Source: Spinacia oleracea (Eukaryota; Streptophyta; Magnoliopsida; Caryophyllales; Amaranthaceae). From it: a stretch of 64,000 nucleotides of DNA. Below, piece by piece: positions 10,020 to 30,600 of this stretch; within the stretch, counting starts at the first letter, position 1; each line of letters starts with the position of its first letter. Made by a program: the position numbers and the translations under genes. Below the pieces are notes generated by a model. It did not search any database and was not told the DNA's origin. It saw only the letters and a program-made list of their open reading frames with translations. The DNA lies in contig NC_079492.1 in assembly GCF_020520425.1 (NCBI RefSeq), forward strand, positions 4,030,001 through 4,094,000. Direction: 5' to 3'.

Positions 10020-12311
10020 TAATACTCTTGTAAATTTATGTGATTTCCCCTTTCATGTACCTACAATAATGTATGTAGTATCATCGCTTCAAATCCGATA
10101 AAATTTTTCTTTTTTTCGTTGAGATTTTTTTTTTTTTAAGGTAAGAAAAAGAAAGGAACCCACCACCCGAGGGGGAGATAATTAAGGAAATCAATGGGTT
10201 GCATATATATGTGGTTGTAACGTTACATGGTGGTATTATACTATGAACAAGTGCCAAATTTTTGTACATGAGACAAATTATGCCTATACTTTAATCCTTG
10301 CACATAATATGAACACTATAATTTTTGGTAGCATACATCAAATCATGTAGTAATATCTATCATAGTAAATGTGAGAAAAATGATTGGAATGTGTCTTATT
10401 TGAAGTAGAGACATGTGGCAAATGAATTGTTCAGATTGTTTTTGGTTCAAGCTATATTTGGGTGATGAGTCATTTGAAATCAATTATGTCAATTCCGGTT
10501 GGATCATTTTTGGGTCTATTGGTAAATAGATTTATACAATAAGATAACATGTGCTCACTCCAATTTAAGTACGAAGTACTCCTATATAAGTAAGAATATT
10601 TTCTCTTCAAACTATTTGTCACATTGTCACATCTTAAGTCTCAACCTCTTATACGGAGTAAGAGAAATAACACAGTCATAAACTTGTTTTGAATTGTTGG
10701 AAGAAGATTGGAAAATGTGTCCTACATATTGGGTCGATTGGGTTTGGATAATCTTTTGGTGATGATCGAGTCATTTGGGTCAAGTTCGATTTGAGTTGAG
10801 TAGGTATAGAACAAGTTATTCTGAGTCGGGTGAGTAATGAATTATCAACTTTGGAGTCCAAGTCCGGTTTTCCTCCACCACGGTGAGAACACGATATCAA
10901 CATGAAAAATCAAGTAAAATTGCAGAAATACACGGATTGCTCAAAAAGTAATATTATTGACACATGTGAAAATCTTATACGAGGCACTTATAATTGTGAT
11001 TAGAGCTATCAATCCCTGACACGGCCTAATAACTCCACTCGAACCTACCATACCCGAACCTAACTTAAATTGAACCCGAATTCGACCGGTTCGACCAATT
11101 AACTATTAAGTTTTACATTATTTCTGTTTTTTTATTTTGCACAACCTGAAATCGACCATAAACGAAAGATGCCATTGACCCGAATTGCCACACCTACTTG
11201 GGACATTTTGTTTTTGTCCTTTCTTATAATCTAAAATACTTCTAAAACTTTACTAGTAGGAGTAATTTCCAACGTTAATGTCGCAAGGGAACAAAACTTG
11301 ATTCTCAATCAAATGATTTTAAGCATTGTTGCAATTTGTCCGGTTTATTTTTTTCCCGAGAGTATTTCAACACGGCGAGAGAAAAGCGAGCCCGATAAGC
11401 TCGAGGCCGGTCGTTAATCCTCGCATGAAGTTGTGCACAACCGAAGATCTCAACCCAAGTGACCTAAAATAAACGTGCCGTGTTCGTGTCGAATATAAAT
11501 GTGTTGGGAAACTTCAACACCAAACCAATCTGTAAAATAAACGTGTCGTTTCGTGTCGTGACGCAAACTCTTGACACTAACACGATTGTTTTCGTGTCCG
11601 GTTTGTGTCATGTTTATTCAATAAAGTTTGTTCCATTAGAAAGGTTTATCAATTATCACCAAATACATTGAATTACTAGTTGTCTTTTCTTAGGCGGTTT
11701 AGTAGTGTCATTTCGTGTTGAGAATCTCAACCTAGCTAACCCGACCCAACCCATTTAAATAAACATGTCGTGTTGACCCGTTTAATTAAATGTGTCGTAA
11801 ACCCTTAACACTAACCCACTTTTTCGTGGTCGGTTCATGTCGTGTCAGATTTTGCCGCATACAGTTAAAACAACAACAATACTTCATACAATACAAGGGT
11901 TTAGGAAACACAAACTCCTCTCTTTTCATTCTCTTCTTCAACTTAACAACTGCTCCGGTTCCCAAACACATAACACTGGTCATAATTCAATGTTCAAACG
12001 ACACGAAACATCGAATGCTACCAGAAACGGCGATGGTGTTCATCTTAAATACGTACAACTGCAAAATTACTCCGCTTCAAGCAGAAATGCAGAAGGGAAA
12101 AACCTAAGTGAATGAATAAACAAAATCTACTGGCAAAATAAATACATATACACATGGTTCCAAACTTTCTTGCAATAATCCAGAGTAAACTTCCATAGAC
12201 AAGGGTTTCCTGCAACTCCCGCCGAATAAAATTTTAATCACAAGCAAATTTACCGGTCCTCACTATACAAAACACCCTCCCCTCTACTAATATGAACTGA
12301 ATTTTTCGGAA
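10020..12311. other. Intergenic stretch between the bZIP and CDPK genes
   Basis: No gene seen. Parts (10.68-10.90, 11.00-11.20 and 11.38-11.86 kb) are rich in GACCCG, GTGTCGTG and AACACGACA-like motifs. This is the texture of decayed hAT-type elements rather than of coding sequence. Poly-T runs and AT-rich filler make up the rest. Confidence 0.5.
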
Positions 12312-20687
<8,376 letters not shown>

Positions 20688-21736
20688 TATGAAGCAAGAT
20701 TATACTAAAAAAAACAGATCAAGGAATGAAATTTAAGATGAATTTGCAGTTGATTGACTTGGGGTATGTACTTTTCTGGGTAAATAATTAAATTTTGAAG
20801 AGAGGGAAACAGGATTTGGATAACAAAAAGATGAATGGAATCTTGGTAATTTAAACCCAGATGAGATTTTTGATGGTTTGATCATTCAAAAAGAGGGAGA
20901 ATTCCTGGAAAAATTGATAAACTTTTGAGATGGGAGTTGAAAAGAACAGGCGTTTTTTGTTTAGGTTTGAAGCTGTTGACTCACAGACAGACACACCAGC
21001 GGAATTACAGTCGCCACTCCTGTTCTTGTCCTCTCACAAAAACGAAATTAATTGAATTTTTATTTTTATTTTTATTTTTGGCAAATAAATGAAATTAATT
21101 GAATTAATTTTGTTAAACTGCAGTTTTTAGTTGTAATGAATTTTCTAAAACGTGTTTTAAGGAATGAACTACTACTAGCTGGACTAGACGTGAGTCGTGA
21201 CGAAATTGACAAATACTTTCTTCGTCCACTCGTCTACCAATAATCTTTTTGTTAGGTTTTACGCGTACTTTTTTTAACCTAATAAAGGCGAAATTATATT
21301 ACTAGATAATCATGGAATTGTTACAAGAACAACCTCTCAAAGAGGTAAAACATACGTTAAAAACCCTAACAATCCCACCCAAAACACGAACTAGTAGATA
21401 TCCAAAACCCAAAAGACATCCAAACATTTAAATCGGCGCAAAAGATACCATCCTATACACTATAAACAAAACATAACTTTCCCTAACCGATAAAAGTAAG
21501 CCCGATACTATATACCGAGTACTACAACTCTAAAAGTATTTGAAAATGAATTTAAATTGTAATTTTGAAAGGGAAGTGTATCATTCCAACGTTCATGGAC
21601 TACTAGTTGGACTAGACGTGAACAAATTGTCCAATATCCTATTCGTCCATACTCCTCGCATCTATTGTCTACAAATTATCCTTTCGTTAGGATTACGTGT
21701 ATATTTGGTTCGTTTGAGATGTGTGGCAAAATGGTA
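20688..21736. other. Upstream flank of the CDPK gene
   Basis: Probably holds the promoter and leader of the minus-strand kinase gene, but I see no convincing TATA box. Farther out, two diverged copies of a sequence with CTACCAATAATC(C)TTTT-like text lie near 21,195 and 21,610. No gene. Confidence 0.45.
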
Positions 21737-22089
21737 CTCCCTCTTTCTCTTTTTGTTTTTGACGTTTGATATTTTTCACGCGTTTTAATGATTAATTAAT
21801 TTGCATTGAGATTCCATATTTTTTTATTTAAACGAGATAAATTACGTTTATTTATAATGTTTTCACTTTTATCAAAATACTGATATTGAAAAATGAGAAA
21901 AATTCAATGTTCCAATGGAAAAGTGTGAAAGATTAATTGACCCAATGCATTTAATTGGTTAAAATTACAATTGGACACAAATTTTGATATGATACTAAGT
22001 CATTTATGTGATAATATAAAAGAAAATGTAAAGAATATTTTGAAATACCCAAAAAGGAAAACGTAAAGAACAAAAAGAGACGGAGGTAG
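21737..22089. mobile_element. Stowaway-like MITE
   Basis: Ends CTCCCTCTTTCTCTTTTTGT and ACAAAAAGAGACGGAGGTAG are inverted, with TA on both sides (21735-21736 and 22090-22091). Confidence 0.75.
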
Positions 22090-22848
22090 TAATACATAGT
22101 AGTAAATCTAGTAATTACTAATGAGGTTACATTTCAATGTAATTTTACAAGGAAAGTGTCGTCTTATACCCGTTGTAATTCAACCTTAACCCAAAATTTG
22201 TATGTTACCGACTTACCACCCACCAAATGTAAGTTGATGATAATTATAAAAAAAAAATATGAAAAAATATATATTAGGCCCAATAAGTTAAGTCCCTAAA
22301 ACTTACTCTCATGCAATAAGGCATGGCCATATCTTACAAGGTATAATCAAGTCCAAGAAACTTAATAAGTTCAAAAGTTATCACGTTAAGAGAACGCTAT
22401 TAATTAATATAATTATATATATGTGTCTCATTTTTCATAACATACGTACAAAGTATATGATTCTAATAATGTTCTTTAAAAAGTACATGTCCCACGTGAC
22501 ACACAAAATTATTTAATGAGTCTCATTCTATGTCATCCACATACATAATGATAATACATATACATATACAAAACTAGTAATATAGTTTGTGCAACATCAA
22601 TATTTGACTGCACCATTCCCCCCACTCCCAAAGAGTTTATCCCTCAAACTCGCACCGATGTGACCCGTGCGGAGTTTCAACCCGCTATAGCACTTTATCT
22701 TACCTTAAAAAAATATGAATACGAGACTTGAACCCTCTAAGCATGCTTTCAGCATGAAAATGTAACCATTGATATACATCTCTATTCTATAAGAGCATTC
22801 ACGAGGTCGTTATGAAACTTATGATAATTATCTATTGGTGCCCCTTAT

Positions 22849-22967
22849 TTGTTTTTGTTTTTTGTGGTGTAAATGAGACATAATGGCGGGGATGAGAATC
22901 GATCCCAGGATCACCGGTAATCGGGAGGGAAGTTCTAACCAACTAAGTTATCCCCCATTCTCTTTTA
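22849..22967 (-). mobile_element. tRNA-derived SINE with target duplication
   Basis: On the minus strand it reads an A box (TAACTTAGTTGGTTAGAA), a B box (GGGATCGATTCTC) and an A-rich tail (ACAAAAAACAAAAACAAA). The 11-bp flanks GTGCCCCTTAT at 22838-22848 and 22968-22978 are identical, as expected after LINE-type retrotransposition. Confidence 0.8.
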
Positions 22968-23243
22968 GTGCCCCTTATAAATAGTCTATAATGCTCATGT
23001 TAATTGTAACATACAATGAGTATTTTATTTAATTTCCAAAATACACGAGAAGGAAATTACTTAAGAAAGATGGAAAACGGTAAAACCAGGAACTGCAAAC
23101 AAGGAAGGTGAGAAAATAGCAAATCGTGTTGAAGGAAAGGCTTTAAATTAATACAAAGATATTTAATTATACAAAATCAATCAAAAAGTAAACATTTCCT
23201 TTGATACGATCTCCATCAATTTGTAATCATCTAATAAATTTTT

Positions 23244-23534
23244 GGAAAATTTGACATAAATAATCCCACCTTTCACTCATCTTCTCAAAATAATACAAAC
23301 TTTGGATTATTTTAGAATAATCCAAACTTTAGGGGTTTCCTTCTCAAAATAATCTAAACTATCAATTTGCCTATGTACAATAGACCCAAAATGGATTAGT
23401 AAAGACAAGAAAAAAAGAATTCGGATTATTTTGAGAAGGTAACCCCTAAAGTTTGGATTATTATAAAATAATTAAAAGTTGGGATTATTTTTAGAAGATG
23501 CGTGAAAGTTGGGATTATTTATGCCAATTTTTCC
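23244..23534. mobile_element. MULE-type MITE
   Basis: Long inverted arms (AAATAATCCCACCTTTCA against TGAAAGTTGGGATTATTT) are flanked by the 9-bp duplication TAAATTTTT at 23235-23243 and 23535-23543. Length is 291 bp with no coding content. Confidence 0.8.
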
Positions 23535-24136
23535 TAAATTTTTTGAAAAATCTTACTTTCAATCACACCCCGTGAATTTTCAAATCAAAATTATTGTTGA
23601 ATACTAACTTATTACAATCACACAAAATCAAGATTTTTTTTCCCTCAAGAGGTTCTTAAATGTTTATTGGGTTTATCAGATATAATAACTTGAATTTTCA
23701 TGTTATTTACATTTGCACGCATCGCATGCATAAGACTAGTAGTATTATATGTTAGTCTTTCATTATAAATGTCAATATACAAAGAGAATCTAATGAAAAA
23801 CGATACAATTATAAAAATCGTTTAAAAAATATTATACTCAGTAAAACATATACTAACTCTGTATTTATTTAAGAGATACATTTGCCATTTTTAGTAACTT
23901 ATCAACCCTACCATCTAATTAAATAATCTATCTACACCCCACCCCCACCCCCACCCCCTAAAATGACATGGTCCCCACTTGTTTTACTTATTAAAATATC
24001 TACTTAACCCCATTTGTTTTATTACTTTATTTTCTTCAATTCTTTTTCTTAAAACCCGTATCCGGCCAAATAATAGTTATTCATGTAATAATACAGGATA
24101 TCGCACATTTTTTATTCCCAGAATATCCGTAGTTGA

Positions 24137-24222
24137 ATTTTTTTTCTTGTGTGTGTGTAGAGAGCACCACCAAGGGCAACACAACAAATGATGTAGACGG
24201 AATTCGATTTCACTTGTACCAC
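24137..24222 (-). mobile_element. Truncated SINE, same family as 40034-40196
   Basis: It shares TTGTGTGTGTGTA, GGGCAA and AATGATGTAGACG in order with the SINE at 40.1 kb. The A-box part is missing or degraded. Confidence 0.55.
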
Positions 24223-24661
24223 TCTATAATTCAATTATAAAATCCAAAAAGACAATTTCCTCCCTCTCTAGTCCTCTACGCATAAATACCTAGGATATAA
24301 TGTGATATTCGTTATATACCTAGGATATATTTCAAAGAAAGTGATTTGAGGTTAGAGTATACCAATTCATACCGCACTATAGCTTCGACTTTGTTCCATT
24401 GTATTCAACTCCATCAATTTCTGCCCAAATGCCTATGGAAATTGAAAATTTCCACACCAAACAAAATATTAGGTTTGAAATCTCACATGTATTTCTTTAT
24501 GAACTTGTATCTATTTTTTAATTAGAATCAAAAGTGTCCCTTTTATTAGCAGGCTAGTCTCCTCTTATACTGTTTGACGCTTATTTAACTATCAAACCAT
24601 ACTCAATATTGTATTTTATAAAACAATATATATATGGATTAATTTTTGGTTATAAAATTAA

Positions 24662-25266
24662 AGGACAAATTATTTTTTACCATCTCTAAAAATCGAAAAT
24701 TTGTTTTTATCACCTAAAAAACTAAAACTTTTATTTTACCACCTAAAAAATATTTAATTTTTTTTTTAACACCTGAAAAATGGAAAAATAGATGAAAACG
24801 TTATGTGAGGGGACACAATAACGATAATTTTATATGATATTTTCTCTTATTTCACGATTTCATTTATTAACTCGCTTCTCTTCCCCTACTTCATTCTGTT
24901 CCATGAATTCATATAATCTTTTCCCTCATTCGGTCACAAAATTCAATGGCAGTAAACTGTGGAGGGTGAAGGAGTTAAAGAAAGTCTCCACATAAAGGCT
25001 TCATCCATTTTATCGTTTTCAGGTGGTAAAAAACAAGTTTTAATTTATTTATTTTAGGTCGTAAAATACAAGTTTTAGTTTTTTAGGTGGTAAAAAATAA
25101 TTTTTCGATTTTTTTAAGAATATATTGACACCAAAATAAGAGTACAAATTCATAGAATCATTACAAGCCAACATGCATTTTTTGTCAATTCCACACACAC
25201 CAGACATTTCAATATCCCATACACCATACATTTCGATTTTTATAGATGGTAAAAAAAAAAATTATC
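24662..25266. mobile_element. Fold-back element, interrupted
   Basis: The left arm, TTTTTTACCATCTCTAAAAA with repeats of ACCACCTAAAAAA, is mirrored on the right by TTTTTTAGGTGGTAAAAAA and ATAGATGGTAAAAAA. About 130 bp of unrelated sequence (25,112-25,231) splits the right arm. Confidence 0.55.
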
Positions 25267-25639
25267 CTAATTAAATGAAAAGGTTGTATATTTTTTGTTT
25301 GAAATAATTTTTTTTTTTTTTTGTAAAAACAATTTTTTTTTTTGCTTTAGAAGCAACTTAATTGTTTGTTATTTTCGTTTAAACAAATTTAACATGTTGG
25401 TAAAGGAATAATAGGTACTATATATTTCACATGAGAGACGACAAAAATTCAATGACCTCGTTGTGTTTATTTATATAATAGAGATATTCACTTGCATTTC
25501 AAAAAATATTGTGTACACTAATCTATTAAATGACGAATTTCTCTTTTGTAGTCCTCTATTTCAACTCTCACCCCTCACCTCTAGGGATGATAATGGATCG
25601 GACTCGGGTCGGATGTAGTAAACTCCGAATCCGGTCCAT

Positions 25640-25835
25640 TTAAAATCAGGACTCCAAAATTGCATCCATATCAGCCATTTAAAATTCGGACTTCAAAATT
25701 GCATCCATATCCAAAGCCATTTAAAATTCGGACTACAAAATTGCATCCATATCCATATCCAATCCATTTAAAATACGGACTCCAAAATTGCATCCATATC
25801 CAAATTCAAATCCATATCCATATCCAAATCTGAAT
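25640..25835. repeat. Tandem repeat inside the hAT-like element
   Basis: A unit of about 45-50 bp with CCATTTAAAATTCGGACT and CCAAAATTGCATCCATATCC is repeated four to five times. Confidence 0.75.
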
Positions 25836-26769
25836 CATGCGTTAACTTTACTTACATAGAACTTGTATTTTTTTAATTTTCAAAAAATTAGAAACCTCAA
25901 GTCTTATATGTGACCAGCCACACTATCAACTTGATGGTGTGACATGTTCACACTTATAAATAAGCCCACCGCTTTTAAAGCCCATCGTGTTAGTTAATGG
26001 TATATAAAAGTAACACCAACGTAGAAAATAAAGTAACACCGGTCTATACAAGGAACCTCTAACATGCATGAAACTGCAATAAAACAAGAAAAGTAACAGC
26101 CAATACAATGTATAAGTAACACCAGCATAGAAAGTTAGATAACATCAGTCTATATAAGGAACCTCTAACATGAAATTGAAGAAACTGCAATAAAAAAAAG
26201 TAACACCAAGATAGAAAACCAAGTAACACAAGTTTATACTGTTAGGTTATGATACATATGACAGTTCATAAATCATGCGGAAAAACAATAAAGCCAGGAA
26301 AGCATATTATTTACACATAATCATTTAGCATAGAATAGATGCATACATGTTGCAGCAGGCCTTCCCTAGCTGCGCCCGAACCGAACAAGAACAAGTCTTT
26401 AGGACTCCAAATGTCGTCCCTCCGTAGATAGTCCACAGTACGTCCGGATCCGCCTCAAGTTAGACCAACTAGAATCGCCCTTAAGGTTACTAGGAATTTC
26501 GGCTAGTGTTTGCAAGTGTATGGCTGATTTTTATTTCAAAAACTTACCATTTGAATACTTCAATCGTACCTGCAAATAATGACCCTAGGCCCTTATTTAT
26601 AGAGGTATGGAAAAGGAACTGGAATCCTATTAGGATACTAATTAGTTAAACTAGAATCCTAGTAGGACCCTAACTAACTAATTTTATCCTTTTAGGATTA
26701 GGAATTTAATCATCAAACAAATCCTATACAATTTAGGTTTCGTATGTGAACACAAACTCTACACGAGCA

Positions 26770-27015
26770 TGACCCACGAGCGTGCAGGCCATGCCCGCGC
26801 ACAGCCCACACGGCCGCTCGGCCCACGCGAGCCGCAAGCCCACGCGAGCAGCAGCACAGCTCGCAGCCCATTGCTGCGCGCGCTGCGCGCGCTGCCATGG
26901 CCTGCTGGGCCTGGCCTTGCGCTGGGCCTGGCGTGGCCTTGGCTGTTCGTGTGGCGCGTTTGGCTTGCTGGGCGATGGCCTGGCTTCGTGCTGGGCCCTC
27001 GTCCGGCAGGCCTCG
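26770..27015. repeat. GC-rich block in the LTR
   Basis: About 250 bp rich in GCCCACGCGAGC, GCGCGCTGC and TGGGCCTGG, standing in AT-rich DNA. The same block is in the other LTR at about 35634-35880. Overlapping frames on both strands follow from composition alone. Confidence 0.8.
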
Positions 27016-27029
27016 TCCGATTCTTATTC

Positions 27030-27365
27030 GTACGATACGCTTCCGATTAAATTCCCGGTTCCGGAATTCATTTCCGATACGAACAATATTTAATATTTCC
27101 GATTCCGGAATTAATTTCCGTTTCGAACAAATATTTAATATTTCCGTTTCCGGAATTATTTTCCGATTCCGATAATATTTCCGATTCTGAAAATATTTCC
27201 GTTTCCGGCAATATTTCCGATTCCGGCAATATTTCCATTTCCGATAATATTTTCCGATACGTACCATGTTTCCGTTTCCGGCAACATCTACGATTTGGAT
27301 AATATTTATATTTCCGATACGATCCATATTTCCGTTTCCGGCAATATCATCGTTTCCGGAGTATT
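27030..27365. repeat. TTTCCG minisatellite in the LTR
   Basis: Units of about 15-20 bp such as AATATTTCCGATTCCGG and AATATTTCCGTTTCCGG occur about a dozen times, with the same arrangement in the right LTR (35895-36230). Confidence 0.85.
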
Positions 27366-27674
27366 CATTTCTTGCTTGTGATGATCTCAGCTCCCACTGA
27401 AACCAAGATCCGTCGATTCCGAATATCCATAGATAGAGTATTTAATGCCATTAAATACTTGATCCGTTTACGTACTATTTGTGTGACCCTACGGGTTCAG
27501 TCAAGAGTAAGATGTGGATTAATATCATTAATTCCACTTGAACTGAAGCGGCCTCTAGCTAGGCATTCAGCTCACTTGATCTCACTGAATTATTAACTTG
27601 TTAATTAATACTGAACCGCACTTATTAGACTTAACATAGAATGCATACTTGGACCAAGGGCATTATTTCCTTCA

Positions 27675-27685
27675 GTCTCCCACTT
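27675..27685 (-). other. Polypurine tract
   Basis: AAGTGGGAGAC on the minus strand lies directly before the 3' LTR, where plus-strand DNA synthesis of an LTR element starts. It fixes the orientation of the element. Confidence 0.75.
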
Positions 27686-30600
27686 GTCCTTAGGGACAAG
27701 TGTGCATTTCCTAATTCCTTTGTCGCTCGATGCTTGCTCTTGAACATAAGGTAAGAGTTGTCATCCTTATTATGTCCAGAGGTGTTTCTCGGTTTCAGAG
27801 TTCAACTGATCAAATAAACAGATAATCATAGCCTATGATTCATCCGAGCACGGCCATGCATTTCACAGTTTCTAGCTGTCCGAGTAGCCTTGTACAACTT
27901 TTAAGCATCTCATCCCGAATTATGGGAGGACAATCCCAATCTTGCGATCTTGAGATTAGACTTTGTTTGATAGGTGATTACCTGAGCGTTGCCTTTATAG
28001 CCTCCTTTTACGGTGCGACGGTTGGTCAACGTCAAAGCAACCAGTTCTCAAATAAGTAATCTCAAATCACTCAGGCATTGAGGATTTAGTGTCTAATAAT
28101 TTTAATGAAATTTACTTATGAAAGATTTTCATCTCTTATAGTAAAGTTTCATAGGTGTATCCGATACTAGTCTTCCCAAAGTAAGTATCTATGCAAATGA
28201 TTGTGACATTTCCATGTCCACATAGTTCAAGAAACAGAACTACTAGTCATCTTGCATTCTAGTCGTCTAACGTTTTCTATGCGTCCAATTTTGTAGAAAA
28301 CTCCGACCAGGGACCATTTTCAACTTTTGACATTCAAGTTCACTTGATAGACATTTCTTAGTCACGGGACTGGTCCTGACAGTCTATCTTGAATATATCG
28401 TCAAATTGAAGGGACTCATCATTTAATACTAAACCAAGATTATATGGAATATGAAAATACATTTCATATATGATAAATGTTCAACCCCAATGTTTTACAA
28501 CCATGGGCCTCAAACCCATCTTTAAAACAATTCATGGAATTCAAAGCTATGCTTGATTTCCGGTGCCACAATGTGAGTGTTGCTTCTCACTTGTTGCATA
28601 GGTTTAGTTATCATGCTTTGCCAATCTTAATATCCTTTTCATCGAATGTTCTTCGAGATATGATGATAAGATCTTTTGAGTATGCTTATTTTGTGGTCTA
28701 GTCTGTCCAGCTACAAGAGTGGTTCTACGCATTTTTCAATGTAGAATCATCAAGTCAGCAGACATGTGATCTACCTAAGTTCAATGAAGAACTCATTAAT
28801 ACAAACAACTCTGTTTTATTGCTTCTTAGGCAATAAGTAGTTCTACTTTAACTGTTTAGGTTGCTAGTGATGCTTTGGTTGGATTTACTTATCCAAGCAG
28901 TTCACAGATATGTGGAAGACTTTCCAGCTGTATCTTAGAACATAGAAATTAATATTTAATTTCCCACGCAACAACTCATGGTCTCCAATCCATGGTTCCA
29001 TTTCAAAACACGATGCTCTTTAGCTCGTCCTTGCCAATGGTTAACTCCAAAGGGATCTTGCTTGATCCTTTGCCAGTGTTTATGCGTGTAGCATCAATTT
29101 TTAGCATATCTTTATTTCCTTGAATCAAGAACTAATCCTATGTACCTTTTCAAGTACCATAAGTATTCTTGATCTCAATCTAGTTGATCTTCACTTAGAT
29201 CAATAGAGATTGGTATATGTTCGTCATGCCTAAAGTCATACGATACATTTTTGGCGATCCTCATATTATATCATACACGATAAATTCTTTTGCAGAATAA
29301 TTCTCAATTTAATTCTATTCATGTAACTTTAGCTCATTCAATTTCAGTAGATACTGAATCCAGCTAAATTCTTTGACATATAATATAGGTTAAGAATCTC
29401 ACTTAGATCCTTTGATGTTTTAACTTAGTAAATGCTTATACATAGTTCAAACATCCTTTACTTAGATTTATTCACATGGGTCGAATATCTCCTAAGGAGT
29501 CTTTCGTGTTTGATTTAGTAAATGCCATTACTTAATCCAGAACAATATTATAGGATCTTTGTAAATAGATCTTAATACCCAGTATGTACTAAGTTTCGCC
29601 ATGGTCCATCATTGATGAATAATTTCAAATCTAAGTCATTAGCATTTGAATGTTATTTCACAATAGAGAGATATGTGTGATACACATAGGACCAATTAAG
29701 TTTTACGTACTCCCACTAAAATTCTTATATATCTATAAGAATCATGTACATTTTATGAAACTAAAATGCTTATTAGCTTCACTAAAATACAGTTCCAATT
29801 CCCAATTACTTGCTTAAATCTGTACTTAGATTTCATAAGTTAGCATTCTTTTTCAAGCATTTATTTGGATCCACAAATCCTATGACATGCCATGTACATA
29901 GTTTTCTTCCAACATTTGATTGAGGAATACGTTTTGTCATCCAATTGTCATATGTACCAATATGCAATCATTGCTTGAATTATAGACTTGAGCATTACGA
30001 TTATGCATGAGGTTTCAACACAATCCATGCCATGAATTTGCTTGTAACCTATAGAAACTAATCTAGCTTTGTGTGTGAACATAATTCCATGTTTGATGGT
30101 TTTTAACCTTAAAACAAACTTGCAACCAATAGGTGTGAAACTATTCTTGCAAATCAACAAAATTTCAATTTTGTCATCAAAACATTGAGTATGTTTTATG
30201 GCCTTTAACCAATTAAACATACAGTCTATATATGGCCTCTAACCATTTTAGGGAATCTATATTTCGTCATAGCTTTCTTACAAGTCACAAACTCATTAAT
30301 AATAGTTTGACTGCAAGTTGTAGGTTTCTTCACTATCTAATAGAAGAATTGCATAGTTTCAGTGACCTGAACTCTATGTTTCTTCACTACCTAATAGAAG
30401 AATCTCATAGTTTCAGTGATTTGAACTCTATGCCTACTTGGGTATAGAACATCAAACAATAGAATATCAATAGCCACTTAAAAGTCCTTTGAATATTCTG
30501 TTCTCCTTGAAGCACTTGTAAAGTCTTCTAAGAGATGTCTATTCTTTAAAGCCACTTCTAAAGTCCTTAAAGAATAAGTTCGGATTTTCTGAAGCACTTC

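Larger units (their letters stand above)
22779..23739 (+). mobile_element. Candidate Helitron hosting a SINE and a MULE-MITE
   Basis: The 5' end TCTCTATTCTATAAGAG follows an A. The 3' end has GCATCGCATGC followed by AAGACTAG and T, very like the end of the Helitron at 4739-5084. The pairing of these two ends is inference. It would make a 961-bp element that took in the SINE and the MULE-MITE listed inside it. Confidence 0.4.
26240..27674 (-). repeat. 3' LTR of the retrotransposon
   Basis: Same length as the other LTR. In element orientation it begins TGAAGGAAATAATGCCC and ends ATCATAACCTAACA. It holds a TATTTCCG-type minisatellite and a GC-rich block. A 204-codon frame on the minus strand comes from these low-complexity parts and is not a gene. 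Confidence 0.95.

Noticed and set aside
25481-25484. Minus-strand Helitron 5' end (TCTCTATTATATAAATAAAC)
   Set aside because: The start looks right, but I could not find a matching CTAG end with hairpin to the left, so no element is called.
26713-27327. 204-codon minus-strand frame, duplicated at 35577-36191
   Set aside because: It lies wholly in the LTRs and encodes the TTTCCG minisatellite plus the GC-rich block. It is a repeat artefact.
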